From Brachionus rotundiformis (lineage: Eukaryota > Rotifera > Eurotatoria > Ploima > Brachionidae): a stretch of 64,000 nucleotides of DNA. Location of the stretch: assembly GCA_016802295.1 (NCBI GenBank), contig JAESIW010000020.1, positions 3,145,964 through 3,209,963 on the forward strand, given 5' to 3'. Position 1 is the stretch's first letter. Each line of letters begins with the position of its first letter. This document shows positions 1 through 11,280 of the stretch, in pieces. The translations under genes and the position numbers were made by a program. The notes under the pieces are model-generated. The model searched no databases. It saw only the letters and a list, made by a program, of their open reading frames with translations, and was not told the DNA's origin.

Positions 1-687
1 ATAAACCAAAATGTAGAAAAATTTAAAATTGTGTAGATTCCTCTTGTTGGATATTAATTCTAATTTATTTCCTTAATTATACTAATTATTCATTTAAAAA
101 ATAGCTTTGGAATCATGATGAAAGCGATTTATGATAATACATTTCTGAGTTTTAAAAAAACTTTAAAATTGATAAATGTGTTTTCATATATGTTTTTCAT
201 ATATCTTGGTAATAATGACTTATTTTCAAAAACCGCTTTTTATTATTGATATTTCTTCCGTAAGTTAAATGACTTTTTTTCAGAAATACAAATATCTCTT
301 TTTAACTCTAGAAGATCCAAATATTTTGAATTGCTTACTTTTGATACTCTTAAATTTTATCCTTTTATTATTATATGATTATAATACTTGCTCATTTTAA
401 AATCAAAAATTAAAAATATCAATCAATTAAATTTTAAAAATTTGAAAAATATAAATTATTATTTGACAGGAAAACTTAAACTCTTTCTGAAAATTTACAA
501 AGGTTTTTAAAATGGAAGCGATTTTGATTATTTTCTTTTTATTGTAAAAAAATAATTTAATATAGATTTCTGTTTGATACTATATTAAAATGTGTAAAAA
601 AGATTAAAATTTAAATAAAATTATAATTCGGTTTCTATTCTAAGTGACATAACCTAGTGAAAATTAGTAATATTTTGTAAAAAAAGT
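1..687. other. gene-free AT-rich stretch 3' of XRCC4
   Basis: Low-complexity A/T sequence downstream of the XRCC4 stop codon. No open frame with coding character, RNA gene or repeat was recognised on either strand. It may hold the XRCC4 3' UTR and part of a neighbouring intergenic region. Confidence 0.5.
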
Positions 688-1494
688 TCATTCATTTTCA
701 GTTAAATCTCTAATTTTTGCTTTTTTTTCGTTCAATACTTCCACAAATTTAGAATACAAATCAAATTCAATTGCTTCTTTTTGATCTACGCATTCTCTAA
801 GAGTCTTTGATAATATTTATTTAATATTTTATCTGAAATTAAATTTTAACTAACTCACTTCAACAGCTCCATTTTTTTCAATTGTCAAATATTTTACTTC
901 ATTCTCTAATGAATCGATTTTTCTTTGCAAATTGTTAATCTTCTCAATACTGTAATCAAATATTTCTTTGGCTACCTTTATTATTAGAATTTAAAAATCA
1001 CCATTATATCTTGGTCAGTTTTTACCATGCTCGAGTCATCAACAATTTTTAATTCCAATGAAACCACTTTGACCTTTATTTCTCCTTCAATTACTTTTTT
1101 AAGCTCGAGCTTAAATTTCGATTTATAAGCTTTAAAAAAGCTTTTAAAAGGCGGTAAAAGAATACTTTTATTGTCTCTAGACCATCGAGTTTAATATTAA
1201 AATTTTCAAAATCTTTACCAAAAGCTTGGTTCATTTGCATTCTAATTCCATTAATGTCAAAATCATTCAGGTTCGAAAGGCTTTTGATCTTTTCTAATGA
1301 GTCTTTGAAAAAAAGCACAATATTTACGGCTAAAAATTAAGCTATTTTTTACATTTTCCAGTCCAATAATTTAAATAATCAGTAAGAATTAATCTTAAAA
1401 ATTCATTGTGGTTTTCTTCATTCCAAATTTGTAAAATGCTGAAGCGTTTATTCTTCTCATATTTAAACGATGAAAAAAGCTCGTTTGGAATCAT
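688..1494 (-). CDS. XRCC4: XRCC4-like non-homologous end-joining factor
   Basis: XRCC4 is the scaffold that binds DNA ligase IV in non-homologous end joining in the nucleus. Five exons join in frame (1494-1353, 1329-1166, 1109-1002, 975-859, 804-688; introns 23-56 bp), giving 215 residues. The N-terminal head contains LTDYLNYWTGK, matching the LTDxxxxWTG strand of XRCC4. The head is followed by a long helix, and exon 5 has ECVDQKEAIEFDLYSKF then VLNEKKAKIRDL, closely resembling the ligase IV-binding coiled coil and the segment after it. The protein stops right after this helix, so the long acidic, phosphorylated tail of the roughly 330-residue vertebrate protein is missing. No donor site near the stop suggests a further exon. 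Start is the first ATG of the open exon. It lies 155 bp downstream of AFG2A on the same strand. Confidence 0.85.
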
Positions 1495-1648
1495 TTCAGA
1501 TATTTATTAAAAATAATTTATTAACTTTCAAATTGGTATTTTTAATGTCACAATTTTTTCAAAATTAACTTAAATTTTCTTATGTTATAAAAGAAAATAA
1601 TTTTTTTTTGAATAAAAATTAAAAATTTTCTCAACAAAATTTATTTTA

Positions 1649-4600
1649 TTAAACATGTTGAATATTAGAACCAAAATTAATATTAAAACTATCAAAGTAT
1701 CGAATAGTTTCATCGCTTGTTCTCGGTGTCACAATTTTAAAAGCAGTCTCAAAGTGATTTTTTCCAACTTGAGCACAGTTTATATCGCTTTCAAGAGCCA
1801 AAAAGGCAGCCTCATTGCACAAAGCATCTATTTCAGCTCCTGAATATTTTTCACTTAATTTGACCAAATTATCAATGTCTATATCATTAGAAACTGGAAT
1901 TTTTTTAAATTTTAGTTCAAAGATTTCCTTTCTTGTTTCTTGATCGGGCAGTTTCACATAAACAATTCTATCAAGTCTACCTGGTCGCATTAAAGCCTTT
2001 TTACAGCAATCAAAAATCTATAATTTTGACTAATTAAAAATAATTAATCTACTTTGTCAATCATATCAGGTCTATTAGTTGCAGCTACAATTGTTACATC
2101 ATTTAAATTCTCAACTCCATCCATTTCATTCAACAGCTGAGCTAAAACTCTGTCTCCGACATTATTGCTCTTGTTTCCAGAACTTAAAATAAATATAGCT
2201 AAAAATCAAAAAAGTTCTTAACACTCCCTTGAGTTAACTTATTTTTTTAATAAATTAATTTTAATATTTTTTGATTTTAATTTACAAAAGCCAAAAAAAA
2301 ATTAAAAAAATGATTTCATCTAGTTAACCAAATACATTTAAGAGTATAAGTATAAGGAGCCGAGAAAACCCATCCGGTGTTTGAGTGTTACATTTTTTTT
2401 AATATGAACTTGGTTGGTCGTATTCCAATTTTTTAGGATTTTTAGAATTTAAAGAAATAATTGTTCAGATAAATTAATTAGTAACTTAAGTTTTAAAAAC
2501 TTAATCTTTAAATATACATTTAAATTTATTAAGAAAAAATACAAGGTAGGCTACATGGTTTGTAGAATTTCCAAATAAGAGCATAAAAAAACAACTGTAC
2601 AATTACCTGCTTCTTTCGACTGCAACTGCATCGATTTCATCGAAAAAAATTATCGCTGGAGCAGCATTTCTAGCTTTTCTGAATATTTCCCTAACCATCC
2701 GTTCTGATTCTCCTACCCATTTACTAAAGAGTTCAGGTCCCTAGTTTAAAGATAGAGCATTTTAAGTTTTTTCTTCAATTAAAATTTTACTTTAACAGCA
2801 ATAAAATTTAATCCAGTCTCAGTGGCTAAGGCTTTGGCAATCATTGTCTTGGAACAGCCAGGTGGTCCGTACATGAGGAGACCTCTTGGAGGCCTTATAT
2901 TAAGCCTTTTAAATGAATCAGCGTATTTAATAGGCCAAATTATAGCTTGTTGAAGTTTTTTTTTGAGTTCGTGTTGGCCTCCAATCTGATTCCAAAAAAC
3001 TTTCGGTATATCAAATGTTATTTCACGCATGGCACTCGGCTTAACTTTGTGCAAGGCGGCTTTCAAGTCCAAAGATGATAAGTATTTTTCAGCTGAGCCA
3101 TCTTCAGTTAAGCGTTTAACACAGCACAGTCCTGCTTCTTGCACAAGCATTTCCAAATCGGCGCCGACATAGCCATGACAGTTTTGAGCTATCTCAGTCA
3201 ATTCCTCATCATTTATTTTATGAGTCAAGTATCCTATATGTTTCTTTAAGATCTAAAATAAACAAAAAACCTTAATAAAACTTCTAATAATTTAGTCTCT
3301 TATTAAAATGAGTTTATTATCTAAACAAAAGACTAAATATTCACCAAAAGGTCTTTATCAAATTTACTTCCAATCTAGCTGCTTGATTTGGAATTGGTAT
3401 CTCAATTTCCTTGTCCAATCTACCTGGACGTCTTAAATTCAAGTCTATTGAATCGATTTTGCTTGTGGTACAAATTAGATAAACATTTTTGTTCTTAGAC
3501 TAAAAAAATTTGCTAATTTTTTAAAATTTTTTTTTTTTATAATTAAACCTGATCGAGTAAATTCGAAAATAATGAAACAATTCTTTTTTCAAGCTCTTGA
3601 TTAATTGTTTCACGGCGTGCACATATTGTATCGATTTCATCAATCAAAATTATACAAGGAGCTCTAAAATATATTTACTAATTATATTTTATTGACAGGC
3701 TTAATAATTACTTTTGCCAAGCTTCATGAAAAGTTGTTTTCAGTCGCGATTCTGATTCACCATAATTTCTTTCAAGATAAAATATTATTCAACTATTCAA
3801 TTAAAAATTGAATAGCTCACCTGCTATACAATTCAGATATTTTTAATTCAACCGTGTTACACTTGGTTTCATTTAAAACAGCCCTTGCAAGCATTGTCTT
3901 ACCACAACCACTAGGCCCAAACAGCAAAACATTTTTACTAAATTCAACACCTTAAAAAATAAATTTTCTTATTTGAAAACAAATTTTTACACTGAACAAA
4001 ATTACCTATTTGTTTATAAAGATTATCGAAATTAAACTGATTAATAAAGTAGTCTTTTAAGATCTCAATTTCTTTTCCAAGTCCTCCAATTTCACTAAAT
4101 GAAATTTTTCTGCACTTTTCCATGGGAGCATCAAGATTTATTTCTTTTAAGTCAAAATTATTGATCAAATTGAATTTTGTCTTTTGATTAATTGCATATA
4201 GAATCGAATTAGAGTCAAACAAATATTGAAATTCTTTTATTTGGTTGCCAAGAAAGGATTCAGACAGACTAACGGGTAAATTGGATTCGCTTAATTTTAA
4301 GGTTTCAATATTTTTTATTATTTTTTTAGTACTAGTTTTGTTTTTTTCTTCTAAACCATCTATATAGATAACTTTGAAAATTAATTTTTGTCCCATGTAG
4401 TTTAAAATTAAATGCTGTCCAGCAATTATTTTCTTGTTAAGATAAATTTCTTTCAGAAATCCAATGATTAAGTCTAGGTCTTCCGGATTTGAGGACTCTA
4501 GATCAAATAAACTAGCTGATGATAAATTTCGAACATATTCAATATCAATTTCCTTTGCTTGGTGACTATTTTGGCCTTCAAATTTTTGTACCATCACAGT

Positions 4601-5109
4601 TTGGCATTCAGAGATTCCATTCAAGGCCAAGTGGCTTTTACTTAGAGCTAAATTAAACAAATTCACTTGGTTTGAAGGCCAGCAAGTGCAACAAAATTCC
4701 GAAACCAAGATCTCATTTGACGTAACTTTAACAATTAGAGTATCTCCTAGATTTAAGTTACCATATTTCATTGTATTAGGGTTTATGTAGGCAAAATCGA
4801 CTAAGAACTCTTTGTTTATTTGAATGTCTTTAGATATATCTGTAAATAAATTTGAAAATTAAAGTTTAAAATTAAGAGTTGTTCTATGCTACCTTTGGGA
4901 TGTTCGGCGGTGTTTAGGAAAATAAGATTTTTAAAAATAAAAAATTGATCAAAAGCTTGTTTGCATTCGAAAATGTCAGATATTTTTTCTGGACAAGCAT
5001 GTTCAATGTTGTTTGAGGCTGTGGTATAAAATAATTTACACTTAGTGCATTGATTCCATAATTTTTGTTTTGATTTGAGTTCTTGTTTTTTATTTGATTT
5101 ACTGGACAT
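1649..5109 (-). CDS. AFG2A: AFG2A/SPATA5-type tandem AAA ATPase
   Basis: Type II AAA+ ATPase of the AFG2/SPATA5 family, which releases recycling factors from pre-60S ribosomal particles. Exon 1 (5109-4893) begins MSSKSNKKQ and has a C-x2-C...H-x-C cluster that looks like a small zinc finger. Exon 2 (4839-4006) is the N-domain. D1 follows with Walker A GPSGCGKTM (near 3900) and Walker B LIDEID with downstream ARRET (near 3630). D2 has the family's hallmark Walker A GPPGCSKT (near 2860), Walker B FFDEID, and sensor region AATNRPD. The C-terminal lid starts at MRPGRLDR (about 1990) and ends at 1649. Linker sequences HGYVGADLE and PSAMREI are near-diagnostic. Exons are split by many short introns plus one of about 450 bp (2190-2610); checked joins keep frame. 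Same strand as XRCC4. Confidence 0.92.
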
Positions 5110-5910
5110 TTTTCAAAAAGATTTTTAAAAATTAAATTATTTTTTAAAAATTAGATTATTTAGATATTTTTAATATAAAATTATCTTGACATTTGTTTTA
5201 ACATATATCACTGAGATTTTTGAGTAATTATTGTTTTAACATTAGAATTAGAAATTAGTAGTTTTATTTTTATTTATACACTCAATTTATCTTTAAACAG
5301 ATTATCAAAAAAATTTATGTAATTTTTGACAAATAAAATAATAAGTATTTATTTTTTTTTAGTTTCATAATTCTAGATTATTTAAGTACTATAAGTTTTT
5401 TATTTATTTATGTTAGATAAATTCAAAGGCTAATTGCTAGCCTATTTTATATTAGAAGTCTAATTATATTCTGTTGATTTTTTTTTTATTTTCTTTAAAA
5501 ATATTTAAATTTCAAATGTTTAATAAACTATTCTTTCAAATATTTTATTTTTTTCAAATTCATTTATCAAAATTAATAATTATGGCTCTGGTAATAAATA
5601 AATCGCTTAGGACTAATTATTTTAGGAAAACGTATTTTAAATTTAGATCAGATCAAATTTTGTAAGAGAAAAATTGACTTTCTAAATAATTTTTTTTTCA
5701 ATACATAACCTGAATAATTTAAGATGTCTTGGTAGAAGATAAATTAAGGTATATGATTTTTAGAAATATAAAAACACGCTTTAAATCCTTAGGGCGAGAG
5801 TAAGTTAAGAAAATTTGAGCATAATATAGGTTTTAAAAACAAAATTTTCTACATATGAATATATAAACTTAAAATCAAGCATAATTTGAAATTTAGATTA
5901 ATCTTTCAGC
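5110..5910. other. intergenic region between divergent AFG2A and Hsp40 genes
   Basis: Very A/T-rich spacer between two genes transcribed away from each other, so it should hold both promoters. A 63-codon plus-strand frame at 5474-5665 is made of Phe/Lys/Ile/Leu codons typical of A/T-rich noise and was not accepted as a gene. Confidence 0.5.
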
Positions 5911-5915
5911 TACTA

Positions 5916-5938
5916 GAATTTTCTAGTAAATTCTCGAA
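5916..5938 (+). promoter_or_regulatory. five-unit heat shock element
   Basis: Five alternating pentamer units in exact 5-bp phase: GAA (5916), TTC (5921), GTA (5926, one mismatch), TTC (5931), GAA (5936). This is the HSF-binding nGAAn/nTTCn array. It sits 59 bp upstream of a TATA box and about 300 bp upstream of the Hsp40 start codon, the expected place for stress induction. Confidence 0.8.
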
Positions 5939-5996
5939 GCCATTGGAAAATACCATACTAATTTTATTTTAATCATTGAAGCAATCACTAAACATT

Positions 5997-6002
5997 TATA
6001 AA
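5997..6002 (+). promoter_or_regulatory. TATA box of the Hsp40 gene
   Basis: TATAAA preceded by an ATTT stretch, 59 bp downstream of the heat shock element. Transcription would begin near 6027, leaving a 5' UTR of about 200 bp. A pyrimidine-rich tract ending in TTTTAG at 6187-6192, with a branch-like CTATAACTAA before it, suggests a 5' UTR intron. Confidence 0.55.
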
Positions 6003-6234
6003 ATAAAATGTTCAAAAAAAATTTCGTTTACTTAATTTCCATAGCCAAAAAATTTTTAATAAAACTTTACCAAATAAATATTTCAATATAACAAAATGGG
6101 CTATTAAACTGACCTCTTTTTTACTTTTGATCGCTCAAGCGAATTAGGATCAGTTGATTAAACTATAACTAAATCTATTTATTTTGTTTTAGTTAAAAAG
6201 TTAATAAAAATAGTTCAGAAAATATTGACATAAA

Positions 6235-7311
6235 ATGGGAAGAGACTTCTACAAAATTCTAGGATTGTCCAAAGGTGCCAGTGATGATGACATAAAAAAG
6301 GCCTATAGAAAATTCGCCCTTAAATACCATCCGGACAAAAACAAAGAGCCCGGCGCCGAAGAAAAGTTTAAAGAAGTCGCTGAGGCGTACGAAATCCTAA
6401 GCGATCCAAAGAAAAAGGAAATGTATGATAAGTATGGAGAGGACGGCCTTAAGATGGGAGCCGGGCCGGGCTCTCAGGGAGGCACCAATGGCGCCTACAC
6501 ATACACATGGAGTGGCGATCCAAATGAAACATTCCGCATGTTTTTCGGAAATTCAAACCCATTTGGCAGTTTTTTCGATGAAGATGATGATGGTGGAATC
6601 GGTGGTTTTGGCGGTTTGCCAGGCATGTTTCGGTTTACTTCGTCGAGCTTTGGAGGACCAGGCGGGCCTGGTTCAAACATTCAAATGGGCGGAACAAAAA
6701 AGAAAACTCAAGATCCGCCTATTTACCATGATCTCTTGGTTTCTTTGGAAGACATTGCCAAAGGAACCACCAAAAAAATGAGAATTTCTCGCAAAGTCAT
6801 TAGTCCTGATGGAAGATCAACTCATCTGGAGGACAAAGTGTTGACCATAGATATTAAGCCTGGATGGAAAGCCGGAACTAAAATCACTTTTCCCAGAGAA
6901 GGTGACCAGTCGCCTAACACAATTCCAGCTGATATTGTTTTCGTTATCAAAGACAAGCCGCATCCCGAATTCAAAAGAGATGGCTCAGATTTGATCTATA
7001 ATGTTAAAATAAATTTAAGAGATGTATGAAGTTTATTTAAGATAAAATTTAAGCTTTTTTTAAATAAAATTTTTATTTAGGCTTTACTGGGTGCAATAGT
7101 ACAAGTTCCAACTTTGGACGGACGTAAGAAACAGATTCAACTAAATGAAGTAATTAACCCGAGTACTGAAAAAAGAATTGCGGGTGAGGGTCTACCATTT
7201 CCCAAACAAAATACCAAGAAAGGAGATCTTATTGTTAAGTTTGATATCAAATTTCCTGATAATCTGAATGCCGTACAGCGTGAAGCATTGAGCCAAATTT
7301 TGCCTCGATAA
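6235..7311 (+). CDS. DNAJB1: DnaJ homolog subfamily B member 1-type Hsp40
   Basis: Cytosolic class B (type II) J-protein that loads substrates on Hsp70 and stimulates its ATPase. Two exons (6235-7023, 7081-7311) joined over a 57-bp intron give 339 residues, the size of human DNAJB1. J domain at residues 1-70 with HPD at 32-34. A Gly/Phe-rich linker follows (about 75-150) containing acidic DEDDDGG. Then come two C-terminal beta-sandwich substrate domains, with typical DIKPGWKAGTKITFP and a final FPDNLN...QREAL segment. There is no CxxCxGxG zinc-finger domain, which separates it from DNAJA. AATAAA at 7343-7348 may be the poly(A) signal. The upstream heat shock element and TATA box suggest it is heat inducible. 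The coding part is clearly richer in G+C than its flanks. Confidence 0.96.
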
Positions 7312-8074
7312 ATTTAATATTGTTTTTGTTTCGGTCTTACGCAATAAAGAAAAACACCTATGCTGTTGGTCTAATACGTGCACCGGAATTTACTTATTGT
7401 ATAAAAATATCTAACAATTAAAATAATATTATTTTTCTAGATCGCCAAGAAATGTAAATAATTTTTTTGGTTTTTTTCATCTTACTTTTTAAGTTATTTA
7501 CTTTTGATTTTTTTTAAAATTTTAATCAAACTTAACCAAATAAATTTATATTAAAAAGAAATAAAAGAAAGTAGACGATTTTTTTTAATTAGCAAAAATT
7601 GAATAATTGCTTTTTGGAAAATATTTCCCATCTTGATTATAAAAATAATCTTAGTATTTTTCTTTTCATTCACTTAAACCAAAGCCAAAAATATTGTCAG
7701 AGTTGTAATGTATGATATTTTAAAAATTTTCAACTTTTAGTAATTAATTTTTAACTCGGTCTAAGAAATAAAGTTTTATGTCCATTTAAGCATCTTTGAA
7801 GCCCGAGTCTGCTTTTTACTCGCAAGTTCCGCAAATTTCTCAACAAAAGAACAGATTTAATAACAACAAATGAACAGATTTAATAAATTGGCTATTTAAA
7901 TTTTTGATATTATTTCTTTATCAGTCAAAATTTTTCCTTTAAAAAATATGAAATTATAAGAAATTTTCCAATAAGATATTTGAGTTAATTTTCTTTTAAT
8001 TTTTAAACAAAAAATTAAATAGTATCTCATCTTTTTATGTATAGCAGAAAAATTTTTAAGATTATAATAATAAT

Positions 8075-8150
8075 AATATTTAGCTGCAACAGGTAACCTG
8101 CGGAGCGAGGTTTTGATAGTCTCGCTATGGTAGCCGATTTTCCGCTTTAA
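8075..8150 (-). mobile_element. LINE 3'-tail relic
   Basis: Read on the minus strand, it runs GGCTACCATAG..., then ...GTTGCAGCTAAATATT and a (TAT/ATT)n tail. The same order (GCTACCATAG, 30-50 bp, GCAGCTA or GTAGCTT, then TTATT repeats) recurs at 35268-35335 (+) and 49228-49298 (-). A simple-repeat tail is typical of CR1/jockey-like non-LTR elements. Family assignment is by eye only. Confidence 0.5.
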
Positions 8151-8231
8151 ATCTTTTTTTTCTTTTTTTTTTTCAAATACTATTTGAATGGATAAACGAT
8201 TTATCTAGCAGGCTTTTGTAACTATTCTTAG

Positions 8232-8267
8232 ATGACGTCATGATTATTTCATAATCTTTTTATATAA
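8232..8267 (+). promoter_or_regulatory. orphan CRE and TATA-like pair
   Basis: A perfect 10-bp palindrome ATGACGTCAT (8232-8241), the CREB/ATF core site, is followed 20 bp later by TATATAA (8261-8267). The spacing is promoter-like, yet no coding start follows for more than 1.3 kb. It may serve a non-coding RNA, a distant upstream promoter of the MMP gene, or be chance. Confidence 0.3.
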
Positions 8268-9583
8268 TGATTACTATTTGATAATTAAAAAACAAATTCA
8301 GTTCCTTGTAAAATTTTTTTGTCTGTTATTAAGTTTTAGATACAAACTAAGGAAAAAAACTACTAGTATGATAACTTTGTTGTTCTTTAAACATATTTTG
8401 GCCTGAGCGCTGACTTTTATGTACATTATAAACACTTAATGTAATTTATGAGGACAAAGATATATAAAAAAATTAATTTAAATTAGAGGTTGAGAAATAT
8501 AGTTCGAGAACCTTATTTTAAAACTGTAATATACCCGGTTAAAGAAAGTAAACCATATTTTGATTACTTAAAGACAACAGGCTTTGAATTAACAAGTATT
8601 AGGGTTTTGGAGTTTTGGGTCATTTATAGTTGAGAGTTTTATTTATTTATCTTTTTAAAAATTAATTATTTTATTCTGCCATTCGCCGATTAAAGATAAA
8701 GAACTATAAATCCATCATAGTTGATAAGATTTTCCATTGAAATGTATGGCATAAAGTACTTAAAAGTCGTTGGATCAAAAGTACAATTCAGAAATACAGA
8801 AAAGTTCATAATTGGCTTTTTCTTACACCAACATAAAGGAAATCTTTATCTTCGAGTCAATTTTTTTTTAAATTACATTGAAAAAGATTGATTGTTATTT
8901 TATATTTTTGAACATAGTGGATTCTACTACTGTCATTAACAATAGGTCAAATTTTACATTTTTAAATTTTCATTTTCATTTTAATTTTAAACCCTAAATT
9001 TTTATATTTTTGTGCCTTTTTCAGAAAATTTTCATATGATAAATTTTTTTTAAATTTTTTGAAATATTGCACAAAAATACAAAAATATGAAAGTGTAAAA
9101 ATGTATAATTTTTACCATCTTGCCTTTGACAGCCCTTCAATAAACAAGTCCAGAATGCATTAACATTGAGATCTACCACCATGAAAGAGCTCAAAATGAG
9201 AATGAAAGAGTGAAAGCCAAATTATTGATTTGAGTGAAGATCAAGAGTAATGATCTTGCGCTCCAAAATAAGAGAATGAAAAAATAAATGGGCCAAGAAT
9301 AAAAAATTTGCCAGGAATGCTTTTCTAATTGCTTAAAAATAATATAAAACTATTTTAGAACATTATTTTAAAAGAATACTAAGTGAATTCAAAATGAAAC
9401 TAGACCCATTTTGTAACTGAGAACCAAAATTTGATTCTTTCACTATTCCAAATAGGAGTCATAAGACTTTTCCGATAATTATCTTTACAAATGATAAGAT
9501 AAAATAAGATTAATTACTTTAAATTAATTAAAATCCTTCTAATAATTCATATTGATGTTATTTTAAAATTTTAAAAAAATAAA

Positions 9584-11280
9584 ATGTTTAAATATTTTCT
9601 TTATATGTTAATTCTTTCATTGGTATTCTTTAATGAATGTTCGTGTAAAAAACATAAGAAGCACCATCATCATAGCCATGAACGTCATCATAGCCATGAA
9701 CGCCATAAACATAAGCATAGACCACCTAATAAACATCCTTTTCATATTCCAACTCACCCTTATTCACCATTACCATCTACAACTTCAAATTCTATCAATA
9801 ATTTTGAACCATTACATTTTTTACGTCGTAATAACTTTGGTCTTGCTGCATTGTCAAAGAAGCCTGAAGTAGTTGAAGCTCTTAATTCTTTATCAAAGGA
9901 AAAAGATGAAACAAAAAATATGATTAAATTGTACCAAAAATTATATAAATTAGAAGTAACTGGTGAATTGAATTCTGAAACTTTGGCAAAAATGAGCTCG
10001 CCAAGTTGTGCAAATGCTGATATTGAGTTAACTTCTTCTAGAAAAAAGCGCTCAAGCGATTGGTTGCAGTCCAAGTGGACAAAACCAAACCTGACTTATA
10101 GAATTCTCAAAAAAGATAAAACATTAAAAGATTACACAAAGTATTCTTAGTATAATTATCATTTAATTTAAATCTAAACATTTTTTTGAATTTCTAGTCA
10201 GGCGATACGTCAAGCGTTTGATTATTGGCAAGAGGTGACCAATTTTGTTTTCACCGAAATTAAAGATCTTTATAAAGAAACAGATATCGAAATCGATTTT
10301 ACAAATAGGTTTTTTTTTAAAAACTAAATAAATTCTTCTTTAAAATTTTTTTAGTGAACATGGAGATGGCTTTTTGTTCGATGAAGCAGGTTAAATTGGT
10401 TTATTTACTTTTTTATTATCTCATTAACTACTTTATTTTTCAGGTGAAGAATTAGCTCATGCCTTTTTTCCTGAAGATGGTCGAATACATTTTTTTAATA
10501 AAAGACTATTTACTGAAAACTCAACTGACGGCTATAACTTGAGAATTGTAGCCACTCATGAAATAGGTCATGCTTTGGGACTGGACCATAGCTTTGATCC
10601 CGATTCCATCATGTATAAATATTATTCTGGATTTATACCAGATTTTACCTTGCCAGAAAAAGACATAAAAAGAATACAAGAATTATACGGTAGATTAAAA
10701 TCGCTATCAAGTTGTTATCTAATAAAATTTTAAAGATATTGTAGAACCAGAATCAACAACAACTGCATCTTTTATTCCATGCACAACAACTACTAGTTCT
10801 ACAACTACAACTACAATAACTACCACTACTGCTAGTATTACAAATGAAATGACCATAAATAACACTGATATCTTGAGCCAGATCTTTTCAAGATTGGAAA
10901 TTTTGGAAGACAAATACATTAATCTAATTAATCGTGTAAACAAGTTGGAACTAGCAATTGAAAATTCTTCTCAAATTATTATTTCAGATGAATCAAATGG
11001 ATTTATTAACAAAATTATTCAAGGTACTATTCAAAGTGGTTATTATCGATCCGGAGAGAAGTTAAGCATTAAACAAAAAATTCAATTTGGTTTAACATTT
11101 AAGAGAATACCAACTGTTTTTCTTGAAACTGAAATTATGGACTTTGTGATTCATCCATTAAGGATAATCCAACGAACCTCAAATGTGGACCTATCTTCAT
11201 TTGATGTTGAAATTACTACCTGGCATACTTCTAAAATTCACCAACTTGTGATAAAATGGACTGCTATGGGACAAGTTTAA
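9584..11280 (+). CDS. secreted matrix metalloproteinase with C-terminal H-type lectin domain
   Basis: Five exons (9584-10140, 10198-10308, 10355-10389, 10444-10689, 10736-11280) keep frame and give 497 residues. In order: signal peptide (about 1-21); a His-rich stretch with SHERHHSHERH (about 25-45); a propeptide with a divergent cysteine switch, PSCANAD, Cys142 (family consensus PRCGxPD); furin site RKKR (153-156); and a catalytic domain with HEIGHALGLDH (273-283) and Met-turn SIMY. A Thr/Ser-rich linker and a predicted coiled coil follow. The last roughly 80 residues (GYY...F...P.VFLE...DF...W...VIKWTAMGQ) look like an H-type lectin domain, which binds sugars. The usual hemopexin repeats are absent. 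Expected to be a zinc endopeptidase outside the cell, possibly anchored to glycans by the lectin. An AATAAA follows near 11316. Confidence 0.85.

Larger units (their letters stand above)
7312..9583. other. 2.3-kb intergenic region between Hsp40 and MMP
   Basis: Mostly A/T-rich sequence without a gene. It contains a short LINE-tail relic (8075-8150) and an isolated CRE plus TATA pair (8232-8267), both listed separately. A slightly G+C-richer patch at 9120-9260 has only short interrupted frames. Confidence 0.5.

Noticed and set aside
5474..5665. 63-codon plus-strand open frame
   Set aside because: Composition is that of random A/T-rich DNA (Phe, Lys, Leu, Ile), no splice context and no similarity I recognise.
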